From the NCBI GenBank assembly GCA_027486655.1, contig JAIXOR010000073.1, positions 153,199 through 217,198 of the forward strand: a DNA stretch of 64,000 nucleotides. The letters are read 5' to 3'. Source of the stretch: Verrucomicrobiaceae bacterium (GTDB lineage Bacteria; Verrucomicrobiota; Verrucomicrobiia; Verrucomicrobiales; Akkermansiaceae). Shown here one piece after another: positions 49,062 to 57,891 of the stretch (positions within the stretch are counted from its first letter, which is position 1; each line of letters starts with the position of its first letter). Made by a program: the position numbers and the translations under genes. Under the pieces are notes generated by a model. That model worked only from the letters and a program-made list of their open reading frames with translations. It was not told the DNA's origin and ran no database searches.

Positions 49062-49973
49062 ATGGATTGGGTACCCGATTTGCGACAACTTCGAGCCTTC
49101 GTGGCAGTTGCCGAGGAAGGAAGCTTCACGCTTGCGGCCCGCCGGATCTTCGTCACCCAATCGGCCGTAAGCCACTCGCTCAGGACGCTTGAAGAACAGC
49201 TTTCGTGCAGACTGCTGGACCGCACCGGCAAGCGCGTCCTGGTCACTCCGGAAGGGGAACTCCTGCTGAAACGGTGCCGCCGCGTGCTTCATGAACTCGA
49301 CCAGGCCGGCCGGGATCTTGATGGATTGAAGCGCTGGGGTCAGACACGCATTCGGATCGGCGCTCCTCATACGCTTTGCCATTTTCTCATTCCCTCGGTG
49401 CTGCGGGAGTTCCGCGACTTTTTCCCTCGCTGCGAACCGGTGATCGAGGCGGGCGACACTTCCGCGCTTCTCGACCGCCTTGCCGATGCGGATCTGGATC
49501 TTGTCGTTGGATTGAAACCCCGCGGCCATGGTGAGGAGGCATACCGGCCCATGTTTCGCGACCGTCTGGCTTTTGTGGTGTCACCCTTCCATCCATGGGC
49601 CGCCGAGGGCGCCGCGGTGCATGCGAGCCTTCACGACCACCAGTTCATCATCTACGCCAAGGCCACGGAGACCCATCGCCTGATCGATGAGTGGCTGGAA
49701 AAAGACGGCAGGCAGGCAAGAAAACCGCTGGTGCTGGGCGACATGCAGGCCATCAAGGAAATGGCGAAACTTGGCATCGGCGTGGGTGTCGTCGCCCCCT
49801 GGGTGGCCGCTCGTGAGATCGCCGATGGAAGTTTGAAAGCCATCCCCATCGAGAAGCCCGCCATCGAGCGCGAATGGGGCGTGTTTCACCACACCAAACG
49901 CGAGCCAAGCCTCGTCGAGGAAGCCTTCATCGGGCTCTGTGAAATGGCCTTCGCCACGATCCCGGCTTCGTGA
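49062..49973 (+). CDS. LysR-family transcriptional regulator
   Basis: 303 residues. The N-terminal winged helix is plain (LRQLRAFVAVAEEGSFTLAARRIFVTQSAVSHSLRTLEEQL). The effector domain follows from about residue 90 (IRIGAPHTLCHFLIPSVLREF, DLDLVVGLKPRG, GIGVGVVAPWVA). The ligand is unknown. It is divergently paired with the NasS-like gene, a common layout for a regulator and its target, and the shared region holds an ATGCCAA/TTGGCAT site. Confidence 0.93.
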   Translation: MDWVPDLRQLRAFVAVAEEGSFTLAARRIFVTQSAVSHSLRTLEEQLSCRLLDRTGKRVLVTPEGELLLKRCRRVLHELDQAGRDLDGLKRWGQTRIRIGAPHTLCHFLIPSVLREFRDFFPRCEPVIEAGDTSALLDRLADADLDLVVGLKPRGHGEEAYRPMFRDRLAFVVSPFHPWAAEGAAVHASLHDHQFIIYAKATETHRLIDEWLEKDGRQARKPLVLGDMQAIKEMAKLGIGVGVVAPWVAAREIADGSLKAIPIEKPAIEREWGVFHHTKREPSLVEEAFIGLCEMAFATIPAS

Positions 49974-50032
49974 TCGGATCCAGGATTCTTCAGCCGGGTT
50001 CTCGCGCGGTCGTCAGCCTGGACCGCACGGGA

Positions 50033-50470
50033 TCATACGAGACGGAGGCAGAACGGGTAGCGGTGCCACTCACCACGCTGGGCGGCGACGGCGGCGAGGA
50101 TCTCGAGAACCAGCCCGATGATCGGAATGGCAAACAGAACCGGGATGAGCAGGAATCCGACGACCACGAGCATCAGCACGAAGGTCACCGAGGCGAGAGC
50201 GATCATCACCAGAAACAAGGTGATCTGGAAGTTGAGCGCCTCGCGGCCGTGATGATCGATGAACGGACTCTGGTCCTTCTTCACCAGCCACAGCACCAGC
50301 GGGCCGATGAAGCCTGTTAGAATCCCGAGCAGATGACACAACATGCCCATGGTCCGCTCGTCCTCCGATAGAGACGGCACCACCGGCGGCGGGCCGGCGG
50401 ACAACGGCGGAGGCTCGAAAACTGTTAGATCGGGCGGGGTGGGGGAGTCATGGGAAGGGGAGTCCTGCAT
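50033..50470 (-). CDS. DUF4870 family membrane protein
   Basis: 145 residues. A Pro/Ser-rich cytoplasmic N terminus is followed by SEDERTMGMLCHLLGILTGF, LVKKDQSPFIDHHGREALNFQ and two long hydrophobic helices, the hallmarks of the DUF4870 (Tic20-like) family. Function unknown. It ends convergently close to the LysR gene and follows the S10 peptidase in the same direction, 9 nt downstream. Confidence 0.88.
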   Translation of the reverse strand: MQDSPSHDSPTPPDLTVFEPPPLSAGPPPVVPSLSEDERTMGMLCHLLGILTGFIGPLVLWLVKKDQSPFIDHHGREALNFQITLFLVMIALASVTFVLMLVVVGFLLIPVLFAIPIIGLVLEILAAVAAQRGEWHRYPFCLRLV

Positions 50471-50479
50471 GGAAGCGGA

Positions 50480-51988
50480 TCAGGGAACGGGACTGGTGAT
50501 GAACTCGACAAGGTCCCGGCGGGTCTTCTCAAGATCGGGCGGATTCAGGTAAAACATGTGGCCGCCATCGTAGTGGGTGGTCGAGATGTTCTTGCGGACG
50601 CCCTTCGGCAGATCCAGCAGGTGCCGCAGCGAATGGGCCACGCCCTCGGGCGGAGTGGCCAGATCGGTGTATCCGCCCATGACGAGCACCTTGAGCTTCG
50701 GATTGTCGCGCATCGCCGTGGCGAGACGGTCGCCAAGGTTGAGCACCTCGTTTTCCGAGTCCCATCGCCAGGGATGCACCTTGCCGGTGAGAATCTCATA
50801 GGGCTGGTCCTCCTTGTAGCCGAGGTCCCGGCCGAGGTAATCCATCATCGCGGTGGAAAACGCCCCGTAGGCCAGCGAGTAGGAGGGATCGTATTTGGCA
50901 AAGGGCGAGGAGGTGTCCGTGGCATCCCAGGCAACCCGGGCATCGAACCTCCCGAGAATCTTGCCCTCGGCTCTCAGCAACTCGCCACGAAAGAAGGTCG
51001 GATCGATCCGCAAATCGTGGGTAAGCCAGACCTCGGCGGAAATGCCGGTGAGCTTGGAAAGCTTCGCCGCGAGGTCCTTGCGCTCCGCATCGGAAAGATC
51101 GCCACCGCGCAGCAAGGCGGTGGCGTAGGCTCCGAACGCAAACTCCGCACTCTCGCGCACCAAGGCATCGCGATCGCCCTGGACCTTGCCGTGGTGATGC
51201 GCCGTGCCGGTGTAGGATGGCAGGAAAACGAGATACGGCAGATCGTTGCCGGGCGCGGCGGACAAGGTCGCGAAGTCGAGCAGCGATGAAAGCAGGACGA
51301 CGCCATTGAGGCTCATGCCGTAGCGCGACTGGAGGTGCTGGGACAGCCCGGCCACCCGGATGCCGCCGTAGGATTCGCCAAGCAGGAACTTCGGAGATCC
51401 CCAGCGCTGGTTTTCCGTGATCCACCGGCGAATGAAGTCACCGACCGATTCCACGTCGTCGTTCACCCCGTGGAACTCGCCTGGCTTTGCATCGCTTTCA
51501 GCGCGGCTGTAGCCGGTGGAAACCGGGTCCACGAAAACGAGGTCGCATACGTCCAGAATGCTGAGCGGATTGTCCGCCACACGGACCGGCGGCTGGGGCG
51601 GCGTGGTGCCATCGCCCGGAAGCTTCACGATCTTCGGTCCGAGGACCCCGATGTGCAGCCAGACCGCCGAGGATCCCGGACCACCGTTGAAGGCGAACAT
51701 CACCGGGCGCGTCGAGGGATCCTTGACGTCGGTCCGGATGTAACTGACATGGAAGATCGAGGCCCGAGGTTTGCCGTCGTCTTTCTTGAGCTGGATTTTC
51801 GAGGTCGTGACCTTGTAGGGAATCTTTTTCCCGGCGATCTCCACGGTGGCCTCGCGACTCACAGGTTCAGCCGGCTTGGGTTCCGGAGCCTTCTCCTGTG
51901 GCGGATTCTCCGGCGCAGGCTTGGCGGGCTCGGAAGCCGCTTGAACGGCACAGGTCATGGCAAGGCAAAAGGTCAACGCGCGAATCAT
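50480..51988 (-). CDS. S10-family serine carboxypeptidase, secreted
   Basis: 502 residues from ATG 51988; the frame goes further up but MIRALTFCLAMTCAVQAA is a clear signal peptide. A Pro/Glu/Lys-rich spacer is followed by the catalytic domain: oxyanion GGPGSS, nucleophile Ser in GESYGG near residue 203, Asp in GGYTDLATPP near 435, His in YDGGHMFY near 474. These peptidases remove C-terminal residues and work at acid pH in eukaryotes; bacterial homologues are less studied. It may act in periplasmic peptide breakdown. Confidence 0.92.
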   Translation of the reverse strand: MIRALTFCLAMTCAVQAASEPAKPAPENPPQEKAPEPKPAEPVSREATVEIAGKKIPYKVTTSKIQLKKDDGKPRASIFHVSYIRTDVKDPSTRPVMFAFNGGPGSSAVWLHIGVLGPKIVKLPGDGTTPPQPPVRVADNPLSILDVCDLVFVDPVSTGYSRAESDAKPGEFHGVNDDVESVGDFIRRWITENQRWGSPKFLLGESYGGIRVAGLSQHLQSRYGMSLNGVVLLSSLLDFATLSAAPGNDLPYLVFLPSYTGTAHHHGKVQGDRDALVRESAEFAFGAYATALLRGGDLSDAERKDLAAKLSKLTGISAEVWLTHDLRIDPTFFRGELLRAEGKILGRFDARVAWDATDTSSPFAKYDPSYSLAYGAFSTAMMDYLGRDLGYKEDQPYEILTGKVHPWRWDSENEVLNLGDRLATAMRDNPKLKVLVMGGYTDLATPPEGVAHSLRHLLDLPKGVRKNISTTHYDGGHMFYLNPPDLEKTRRDLVEFITSPVP

Positions 51989-52242
51989 GGGAAAAGGCTG
52001 CTTGGTGGTTGGAATTTGTCGATCAAAACGAATCTGCGCCATCCAGCGCCACAAACGACCCGGAATGCCTGAAAATCTCACCGCCAGCTCCAGACGGCTT
52101 CCCGGCATCTTACTTGTGACAATGTATGTAATCCGGAACTGAGAAATGACCCGCATAGACGGAATTTGCCCGACTTCATCTGTAGGCCGTGTCTACCCTG
52201 CAAGGCGGCCTCCGCGGACTGGGACCCGGAGGAATTCCCGCC

Positions 52243-53121
52243 TCAGCGGCCGTTCAGTTTGGCGACCGTGGCGGCATCAACGACAAACGAATCCGTGCCG
52301 AAAGGTTTCACCGGCGCGTTTTCCTGAACGAGGTATTCGAAGGCCTTGATCGGTTTCACACCCGCGGTCTCGGACATCAGGTAAACCCGGATGGTCATTG
52401 CCTCCTTGCCGGTTCCGCCCTCCAGCTTGCGGGTTGAAAACTGAACCTCGTTGGGCCCATCGGCCGCGCCGCCGATCACGACCTCGGCCTCCTTGGCGTT
52501 GGCGAACCGATGCCGGCTGATCTTGTTGACCTGCACCTGGACTTCGCGCCCCGGGCAAAACACGTAGACTTTGGCGATGTATTTCGCGGCTCTGGCCTCC
52601 AGCGGCGTCGGCGGCACCACGCCCGACGGCTGGGCCTCCGGGGTTTCCTTGAGGTATTTGAGGTCCCCTGCCGACAATTCCTTCCGCACCTCGGGCAAGG
52701 CGGCCAGGTTGACGAAGTCCGCCCGGTCGTAGAGCCAACCGGCGCCCCCTTTGACGAATGAAAGCACGATCAGGTTCTCGGTGGGACTTCCGCCGACCCC
52801 GAAGTCGATTTTCCCGAAATACGAGGCCTTGGCGGTAGGACCGTTCTGCTTGGCCTCCAGAAACTTCAGCTCCTTGATCGATGGCGGCGGCGCCGGCAGC
52901 TCGAAGACCGCATTCGGAAAGGCCCGTTTCTCGGAAACAATCCGGTTTTTCACCTCCATCCGGCGATGCGGAGCCGTCGTTCTCTGCCACGCGCCGGAAT
53001 CCTTGCGGATGATCGATTCCCTCCAGGCATTGTAGCTGCTCTCCAGCGAACCTCGAAGCTCTTCCTGGGCGGCAAGTGTTCCGGTCCACACCAGACAAAC
53101 GGCACAAATCAATCGATTCAT
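52243..53121 (-). CDS. Secreted protein of unknown function
   Basis: 292 residues with a signal peptide (MNRLICAVCLVWTGTLAAQE). The mature part starts with an alpha-helical RGSLESSYNAWRESIIRKD, typical of NTF2-like folds, then beta-rich sequence (ASYFGKIDFGVGG, GWLYDRADFVNLAAL) and a second beta domain (EVQVQVNKISRHRFANAKEAEVVIGG). There are no catalytic motifs. Proteins of this kind seem common in this lineage; I cannot give a function. Confidence 0.72.
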   Translation of the reverse strand: MNRLICAVCLVWTGTLAAQEELRGSLESSYNAWRESIIRKDSGAWQRTTAPHRRMEVKNRIVSEKRAFPNAVFELPAPPPSIKELKFLEAKQNGPTAKASYFGKIDFGVGGSPTENLIVLSFVKGGAGWLYDRADFVNLAALPEVRKELSAGDLKYLKETPEAQPSGVVPPTPLEARAAKYIAKVYVFCPGREVQVQVNKISRHRFANAKEAEVVIGGAADGPNEVQFSTRKLEGGTGKEAMTIRVYLMSETAGVKPIKAFEYLVQENAPVKPFGTDSFVVDAATVAKLNGR

Positions 53122-53208
53122 GCGCGAAACGATTGGACAAGAAGGACGGTTTCACAACAAACAAATTGCAGTCCGTCCCGCCCCCGGCAGACACACGGAC
53201 CCCCCGGT

Positions 53209-54057
53209 ATGAGCAGTATTCTGAAGAAAGTGGCGCCCATCGGCGAGGCGCGTGACCGTGAGATTCTCAAGGATGCGGCGACCTACGTCTATCAGGAGCG
53301 CCCTCAGGGACCGGTCCAGGCCCATGTGTTTTTCCCGCAGATGCCCACCTCCGGGCCCCGGCCGCTGGTGGTGTTTTTCCATGGCGGATTCTGGGAAAAC
53401 TCCACTCCTGCCCAGTTTGTTCCCCACTGCCTCCACTTCGCCAGCCGCGGAGCCGTGGCGGTCGCCGCGGAAACCCGCAGCGGATCACGCAACGGCACCG
53501 GGGCCATCGAAGCCATCGAGGACGCCCGCGACTTGATCCGTTGGCTGCGCCACAATGCCGACACCTTCGAGATCGACCCCGACCGCGTCGTCATTGGCGG
53601 GGCCGGCGGTGGCGCCCTGCTCGCGCTGCTCACCGCCATGCCCAAACCGAAGCACCTGCCACCCGTGGACGGTCTCGATTGCCGACCGCAGGCTCTCATT
53701 CTTTTCAGTGCCCTGGTCAACACCGCCACCAAGGGCACGGCCGCCTCGCGCTTTCCGGATGCCCGCGCCGCCCGCGCCCACAGCCCGTCCCAGCTCGTCC
53801 GCCGGAAACTGCCCCCGATGCTCTTCTTCCACGGCAAGTCCGACCGCATCACCCCCTTCGACGAGGTCGATCGCCTCCGCCGCAAACTCCGCTTCTGGGG
53901 AAATTCGTGCCAGCTCATCGATTTCGAAAAGGCGGATCACAGCTTCTTCAACTTCAACGTCAGCCACCGCAACTTCGAACTGACCATCGGTGCCGCCGAT
54001 CGTTTCCTCGTCGATCTCGGATTTCTCCAGCCTGATGAGGCCTCCGACTTGGTTTGA
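53209..54057 (+). CDS. Alpha/beta-hydrolase fold protein, nucleophile missing
   Basis: 282 residues from ATG 53209. The fold resembles carboxylesterase/BD-FAE-like hydrolases: oxyanion FFHGGFW, PMLFFHGKSDRITP with the acidic residue, and KADHSFFNF with the His. At the nucleophile elbow the sequence is IGGAGGGALLAL, where family members have IGG-S-AGG; the serine is replaced by glycine. If the reading is right the protein may be inactive or use another mechanism. There is no signal peptide. Divergent from the secreted unknown protein. Confidence 0.8.
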   Translation: MSSILKKVAPIGEARDREILKDAATYVYQERPQGPVQAHVFFPQMPTSGPRPLVVFFHGGFWENSTPAQFVPHCLHFASRGAVAVAAETRSGSRNGTGAIEAIEDARDLIRWLRHNADTFEIDPDRVVIGGAGGGALLALLTAMPKPKHLPPVDGLDCRPQALILFSALVNTATKGTAASRFPDARAARAHSPSQLVRRKLPPMLFFHGKSDRITPFDEVDRLRRKLRFWGNSCQLIDFEKADHSFFNFNVSHRNFELTIGAADRFLVDLGFLQPDEASDLV

Positions 54058-54215
54058 TCCAATTCTGTATTTCCGGGATTTAATTCCGTAATTCGTTGTT
54101 TTAGAATACATTAGAGAACAGTCCGTTACGCTCAAACCACTGATTGCCTATCTGGTTTTAAACATTTGAATGAATCAACTATTTCATTCAGATCCTTTAA
54201 ACCAAGATCCATGAA
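54058..54215. other. AT-rich intergenic stretch with inverted repeat
   Basis: This 158-bp stretch is visibly AT-rich against the GC-rich surroundings. TGAATGAA at 54167-54174 and TTCATTCA at 54183-54190 form an 8-bp perfect inverted repeat with an 8-nt spacer, 26 bp before the next start. It probably holds the promoter of the SGNH-hydrolase gene. Confidence 0.5.
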
Positions 54216-55877
54216 ATGAATCGACGATTCCGGCGTAAACGATGGGTCATGAGTCGATGGTTGAAATGGGTATGGATCGGGTTGCTGGGAGGATTGGCGG
54301 CGGCATCAGCGGAGGAGCGGGTCGCGATTTTGGGGGACAGCATCACGTATGGCGGCCGCTGGGCGACGCGTGTGGAGAGTGCCTTGAGGGAGACGCCGAG
54401 GTTCCGGGAGGCGGAGATTGTCAATTTCGGGCTGGGAAGCGAGACCGTCTCCGGCCTGTCCGAGCCCGGTCATGCGGGCGGGAAGTTCCCCCGCCCATGT
54501 TTGCACGAACGGCTGGGGCGGATCCTGGAGGCCTTCGAGCCGACCCTGGTTCTGGCGTGTTACGGGATGAACGACGGCATTTACCTGCCACCGGACGAGG
54601 CCCGGATGAAGGCGTATCAGGACGGTATCCTCCGCCTCAAAGCCGACGTGGAGAAATCCGGTGCCACCCTGGTCCTGATTTCGCCGCCGCTTCATCAGGC
54701 GGATCAGGTCTCATCGGACCCGCAGCGTTACGATGTGGTGCTCGACGGCTTCGCGGCATGGCTGACGGCGCGCCGTGCGGATGGTTGGAGGGTCATCGAC
54801 ATCCGGCCTGGATTGAAGCAAGCCGTCGCCGAGGCCAAGAAGGCGGATCCGGCCTTTGTGTATGCCAAGGACGGCGTCCATCCCGGCGATCGCGGGCACG
54901 ATTTCATCGCGGCGGAGATTTGCCAGGCTCTGTGGAAAATTCTCGACCTGCCGGGCACGCCATCGATGGCCGATGGTCGGGCGCTTGATTTGCTTTTGAA
55001 GCGCAACGAGCTGCTCAAGCTGGCCTGGCTGACGAAAACCGGTCATCAACGTCCGGGAATTCCGGCGGGCAAACCTCTCGACCAGGCCGGGCGGGATGCC
55101 GCGGAGATGCTCTCCGGCTACCGGGTCCTGTGCACGATGAAAACCAGCCAGTGGAATGGATACGAGCGCTCGGACTTCGTGGTTCAGGGTGTGAAGAGCC
55201 TTTTGGTGCGTCCGAAGCAAGCGGCCCCGGGTCGCCCCTGGATCTGGCGGACCGAGTTTTTCGGGCACGAGCCCCAGGCGGATCTCGCCCTTCTCGCAAA
55301 AGGATTCCACGTCGCCTACACCGACATGCAGGACCTTTATGGCTCGCCCAAAGCGATGAAGATCATGGACCAGTTCCACCGGCACCTTGTTTCGGCAGAG
55401 TCTCTCGCAGGCAAGACCGTGCTCGAGGGATTCAGCCGCGGTGGTTTGTTCGCGTTCAACTGGGCGGCCCTCCATCCCGGGCAGGTGGCCGCGTTGTATG
55501 TGGATGCCCCGGTGTGCGACATCAAGAGCTGGCCCGGCGGCAAGGGCAAGGGCCCGGGATCCAAGGCAGACTGGGACAAACTGCTGGCCGTCTACGGTTT
55601 CAGCGAGGCGCAGGCGATGAGCTTCATGGGCAATCCCGTCGATCAACTCGCCCCTCTCGCCAAGGCCCGCATTCCGATCCTCGCGGTGATCGGCGAGGCG
55701 GACGAAGCGGTCCCCGTTTCCGAGAACATCGATCGGGTGGAAAAGACCTATCGCGAGCTTGGCGGCCCCATCGAGGTGATCCGCAAGCCGGGCTGCAAGC
55801 ACCATCCCCACAGCCTCAAGGATCCGGCGCCGATCGTCGCGTTTGTCCTGCGTGCGGCGGGAAAACCATCGCCGTGA
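54216..55877 (+). CDS. Secreted fusion: SGNH esterase plus alpha/beta hydrolase
   Basis: 553 residues with a signal peptide ending near LAAASA (ATG 54249 is an alternative start). The first 230 residues are an SGNH/GDSL esterase: GDSITYGGRW, GLGSETVSG, YGMNDGIY and DGVHP give the Ser, Gly, Asn and Asp-His set. The second half is an alpha/beta hydrolase with nucleophile in GFSRGG, acidic residue in GEADEAVP and His in CKHHPHS. The two esterase folds in one chain suggest removal of different acyl groups from a polysaccharide. This is inferred from fold; the substrate is unknown. Confidence 0.88.
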   Translation: MNRRFRRKRWVMSRWLKWVWIGLLGGLAAASAEERVAILGDSITYGGRWATRVESALRETPRFREAEIVNFGLGSETVSGLSEPGHAGGKFPRPCLHERLGRILEAFEPTLVLACYGMNDGIYLPPDEARMKAYQDGILRLKADVEKSGATLVLISPPLHQADQVSSDPQRYDVVLDGFAAWLTARRADGWRVIDIRPGLKQAVAEAKKADPAFVYAKDGVHPGDRGHDFIAAEICQALWKILDLPGTPSMADGRALDLLLKRNELLKLAWLTKTGHQRPGIPAGKPLDQAGRDAAEMLSGYRVLCTMKTSQWNGYERSDFVVQGVKSLLVRPKQAAPGRPWIWRTEFFGHEPQADLALLAKGFHVAYTDMQDLYGSPKAMKIMDQFHRHLVSAESLAGKTVLEGFSRGGLFAFNWAALHPGQVAALYVDAPVCDIKSWPGGKGKGPGSKADWDKLLAVYGFSEAQAMSFMGNPVDQLAPLAKARIPILAVIGEADEAVPVSENIDRVEKTYRELGGPIEVIRKPGCKHHPHSLKDPAPIVAFVLRAAGKPSP

Positions 55878-55921
55878 CGCGGGTCTTGCCGGTTTGGCCT
55901 GGATGACGGACATTTCCGCGC

Positions 55922-56344
55922 ATGACCCGGAAGTCCCCCGCCCCATCCCAAGCCCAGCTGCCGATCGTGTTTTGGGCGATTTGGTTCTCCATCCTGATGG
56001 GCGTGGTGATGATCCCGTTCTTCATAGGCGGCGGCATCCCCTCCGGCCCGGATGATGGCCAGGCTCCCGTCGTCTGGACGGTGATGCCGGTGGTTCTTGC
56101 AGTGGCCTCGCTCGGTCTCCGCTTCAAGTGGCTGCCCCGTGTCGCCACGCTGAACGCCAAACTGCCCGTCATGATCATCGGACTGGCACTGGCGGAATCG
56201 ATTGCCGTGATTTCCGCGGTGGTGGTCGATAAGCGCCTCGGCGAAACCCGCCTCACCCATCTGGTCATCGCCGTGGCCTGTGTGCTGGCCTGGATTCCGA
56301 TATTCACCCGCTCCACGCCATCCGACGCCTCCGAGGCGCGCTGA
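55922..56344 (+). CDS. Small four-helix membrane protein
   Basis: 140 residues with about four hydrophobic helices ([75 protein letters not shown]). No motif identifies a function. It follows the fusion esterase gene by 44 nt on the same strand. Confidence 0.75.
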   Translation: MTRKSPAPSQAQLPIVFWAIWFSILMGVVMIPFFIGGGIPSGPDDGQAPVVWTVMPVVLAVASLGLRFKWLPRVATLNAKLPVMIIGLALAESIAVISAVVVDKRLGETRLTHLVIAVACVLAWIPIFTRSTPSDASEAR

Positions 56345-56415
56345 GTTGCCGTCGGTCGCGCGGATGTTCCCGGTTGGGCTTGTCAGCGGGAGAGGTGCCT
56401 GATCAGCCTTCGGCC

Positions 56416-56889
56416 GTGAAACGAGTTGTGATCCATACCGACGGGGCCTGCAAAGGCAACCCGGGCCCCGGCGCTTACGGCGCGGTGCTCGTCTGCGGCC
56501 GCCATCGCAAGGAGATCTCCGCCGGATACCGTGCCACCACCAACAACCGCATGGAACTCCGCGCCGCCATCGCCGCGCTGGAACTGCTCGCGGAGCCCTG
56601 CATCGTCGAGCTGCATTCGGACTCGAAATACCTCGTGAAGGCGATCCAGGACAAATGGATCGATGGCTGGAAACGCCGCGGCTGGATCACCGCGGACAAG
56701 AAGCCCGTGAAAAACCAGGACCTCTGGCGCCAACTCCTCAGCGCGATGGAACCTCACCGCATCGATTGGCGCTGGGTGAAAGGCCACGCCGGAAATCAGG
56801 AAAACGAACGATGCGACGAACTCGCCAACCTCGCCGTGACCGCAGGCCGGCTCGCGGAAGACACGGGATTCGACGCCGCTGGTTGTTAG
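56416..56889 (+). CDS. rnhA: Ribonuclease HI
   Basis: 157 residues from a GTG at 56416 ([22 protein letters not shown]); GTG 56395 or TTG 56374 in the same frame are alternatives. The four catalytic acids are present: Asp in HTDGAC, Glu in NRMELRA, Asp in HSDSKYL and Asp in ERCDELA. It cuts RNA in RNA-DNA hybrids. The basic handle region ([18 protein letters not shown]) is also conserved. Normal length for E. coli-type RNase HI. Confidence 0.95.
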   Translation: MKRVVIHTDGACKGNPGPGAYGAVLVCGRHRKEISAGYRATTNNRMELRAAIAALELLAEPCIVELHSDSKYLVKAIQDKWIDGWKRRGWITADKKPVKNQDLWRQLLSAMEPHRIDWRWVKGHAGNQENERCDELANLAVTAGRLAEDTGFDAAGC

Positions 56890-56911
56890 ATCCGCCACCT
56901 TCAACCCACCA

Positions 56912-57838
56912 ATGGCCAAGGCGAAATCACGATGGGCGGAGCGACTGGGGGTCTTCGGCGACCTGCCCACCCGCTCATTGCGCCACTCGCTGCCGCTGGT
57001 GCCCTCGTTTCTGGAACCGGTTCTCGTCGTCGGTTGGACGACCCTGTTTTTCGTGATCGCGCGCGACCAGCGGCGTGCGGTGACGTCGAATCTGCGGGCC
57101 ATGCACCCCGGCTGGGGCCTTGCACGAGGCACGCTGGGCGCTTGGCGGGTTTTCCTCAACTTTGCCGCCACCTTTGCCGATGCCATGCGCTTCGAGACCG
57201 GGACCGGCGGCGTGGATTGGGCCATCGACGGGCTGGACGCCATGGAGGAACTCAACTCCCGCCGGGAAGGCTGCGTCGTGCTCACCGCCCACATGGGGAA
57301 CTACGATCTCGCCGCCCCGGTCTTCGCTTCGCGGTTCCAGCGCACTCTCCACACCGTCCGGGCACCGGAGCGCGAACCCGAAACCCAGCGCATCCGCGAA
57401 CTGGAGATCCGCCGGAGGGAGCAGCAGTATCCCGGGTTCCGCACGCACTACAATACCGACGGCAGCCTGCTGGGCGTCGAGCTGGCCCGCTTTCTTTCCC
57501 AAGGGGACATCGTCGCCATCCAGGGGGATCGTGTGATGTTCGATGTCTCGCCGATGCTCGTCGAAGTGGAGCCCGGCTTGCAGATGCGCCTGCCCAAGGG
57601 TCCGCTGTTTCTGGCCCGCGCCACTGGCTCGCCGTGTTATCCGATCTTCATCACCCGCGATGGATGGCGGCGTTACCGAGTCACCGTGATGCCGGAGCTC
57701 GGGCTGCCCCCGCGTCGACGGGGAGACGATGCCGAGGTCTCCCGACTCTGGGCCCGCGCCGTCTATCAGATCGCCCGCCGGAACTGGCACCAGTGGTTTG
57801 TCTTCGAACCCCTGCTCACCCGCTCGGAGCCTTCCTGA
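56912..57838 (+). CDS. LpxL/HtrB-like lipid A acyltransferase
   Basis: 308 residues. The family catalytic motif HxxxxD is HMGNYD near residue 130, and GDIVAIQGDR and RLPKGPLFLARATGSPCYPIF are typical of late lipid A acyltransferases. A hydrophobic helix near residues 30-50 anchors it to the inner membrane. It would add a secondary acyl chain to lipid A or a related lipid. It lies 22 nt after rnhA. Confidence 0.9.
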   Translation: MAKAKSRWAERLGVFGDLPTRSLRHSLPLVPSFLEPVLVVGWTTLFFVIARDQRRAVTSNLRAMHPGWGLARGTLGAWRVFLNFAATFADAMRFETGTGGVDWAIDGLDAMEELNSRREGCVVLTAHMGNYDLAAPVFASRFQRTLHTVRAPEREPETQRIRELEIRRREQQYPGFRTHYNTDGSLLGVELARFLSQGDIVAIQGDRVMFDVSPMLVEVEPGLQMRLPKGPLFLARATGSPCYPIFITRDGWRRYRVTVMPELGLPPRRRGDDAEVSRLWARAVYQIARRNWHQWFVFEPLLTRSEPS

Positions 57839-57891
57839 TCCCTTGGAAATCCGGCCTTGCCCGGATCGCCGATTGATTCAGAAATCCCTGC

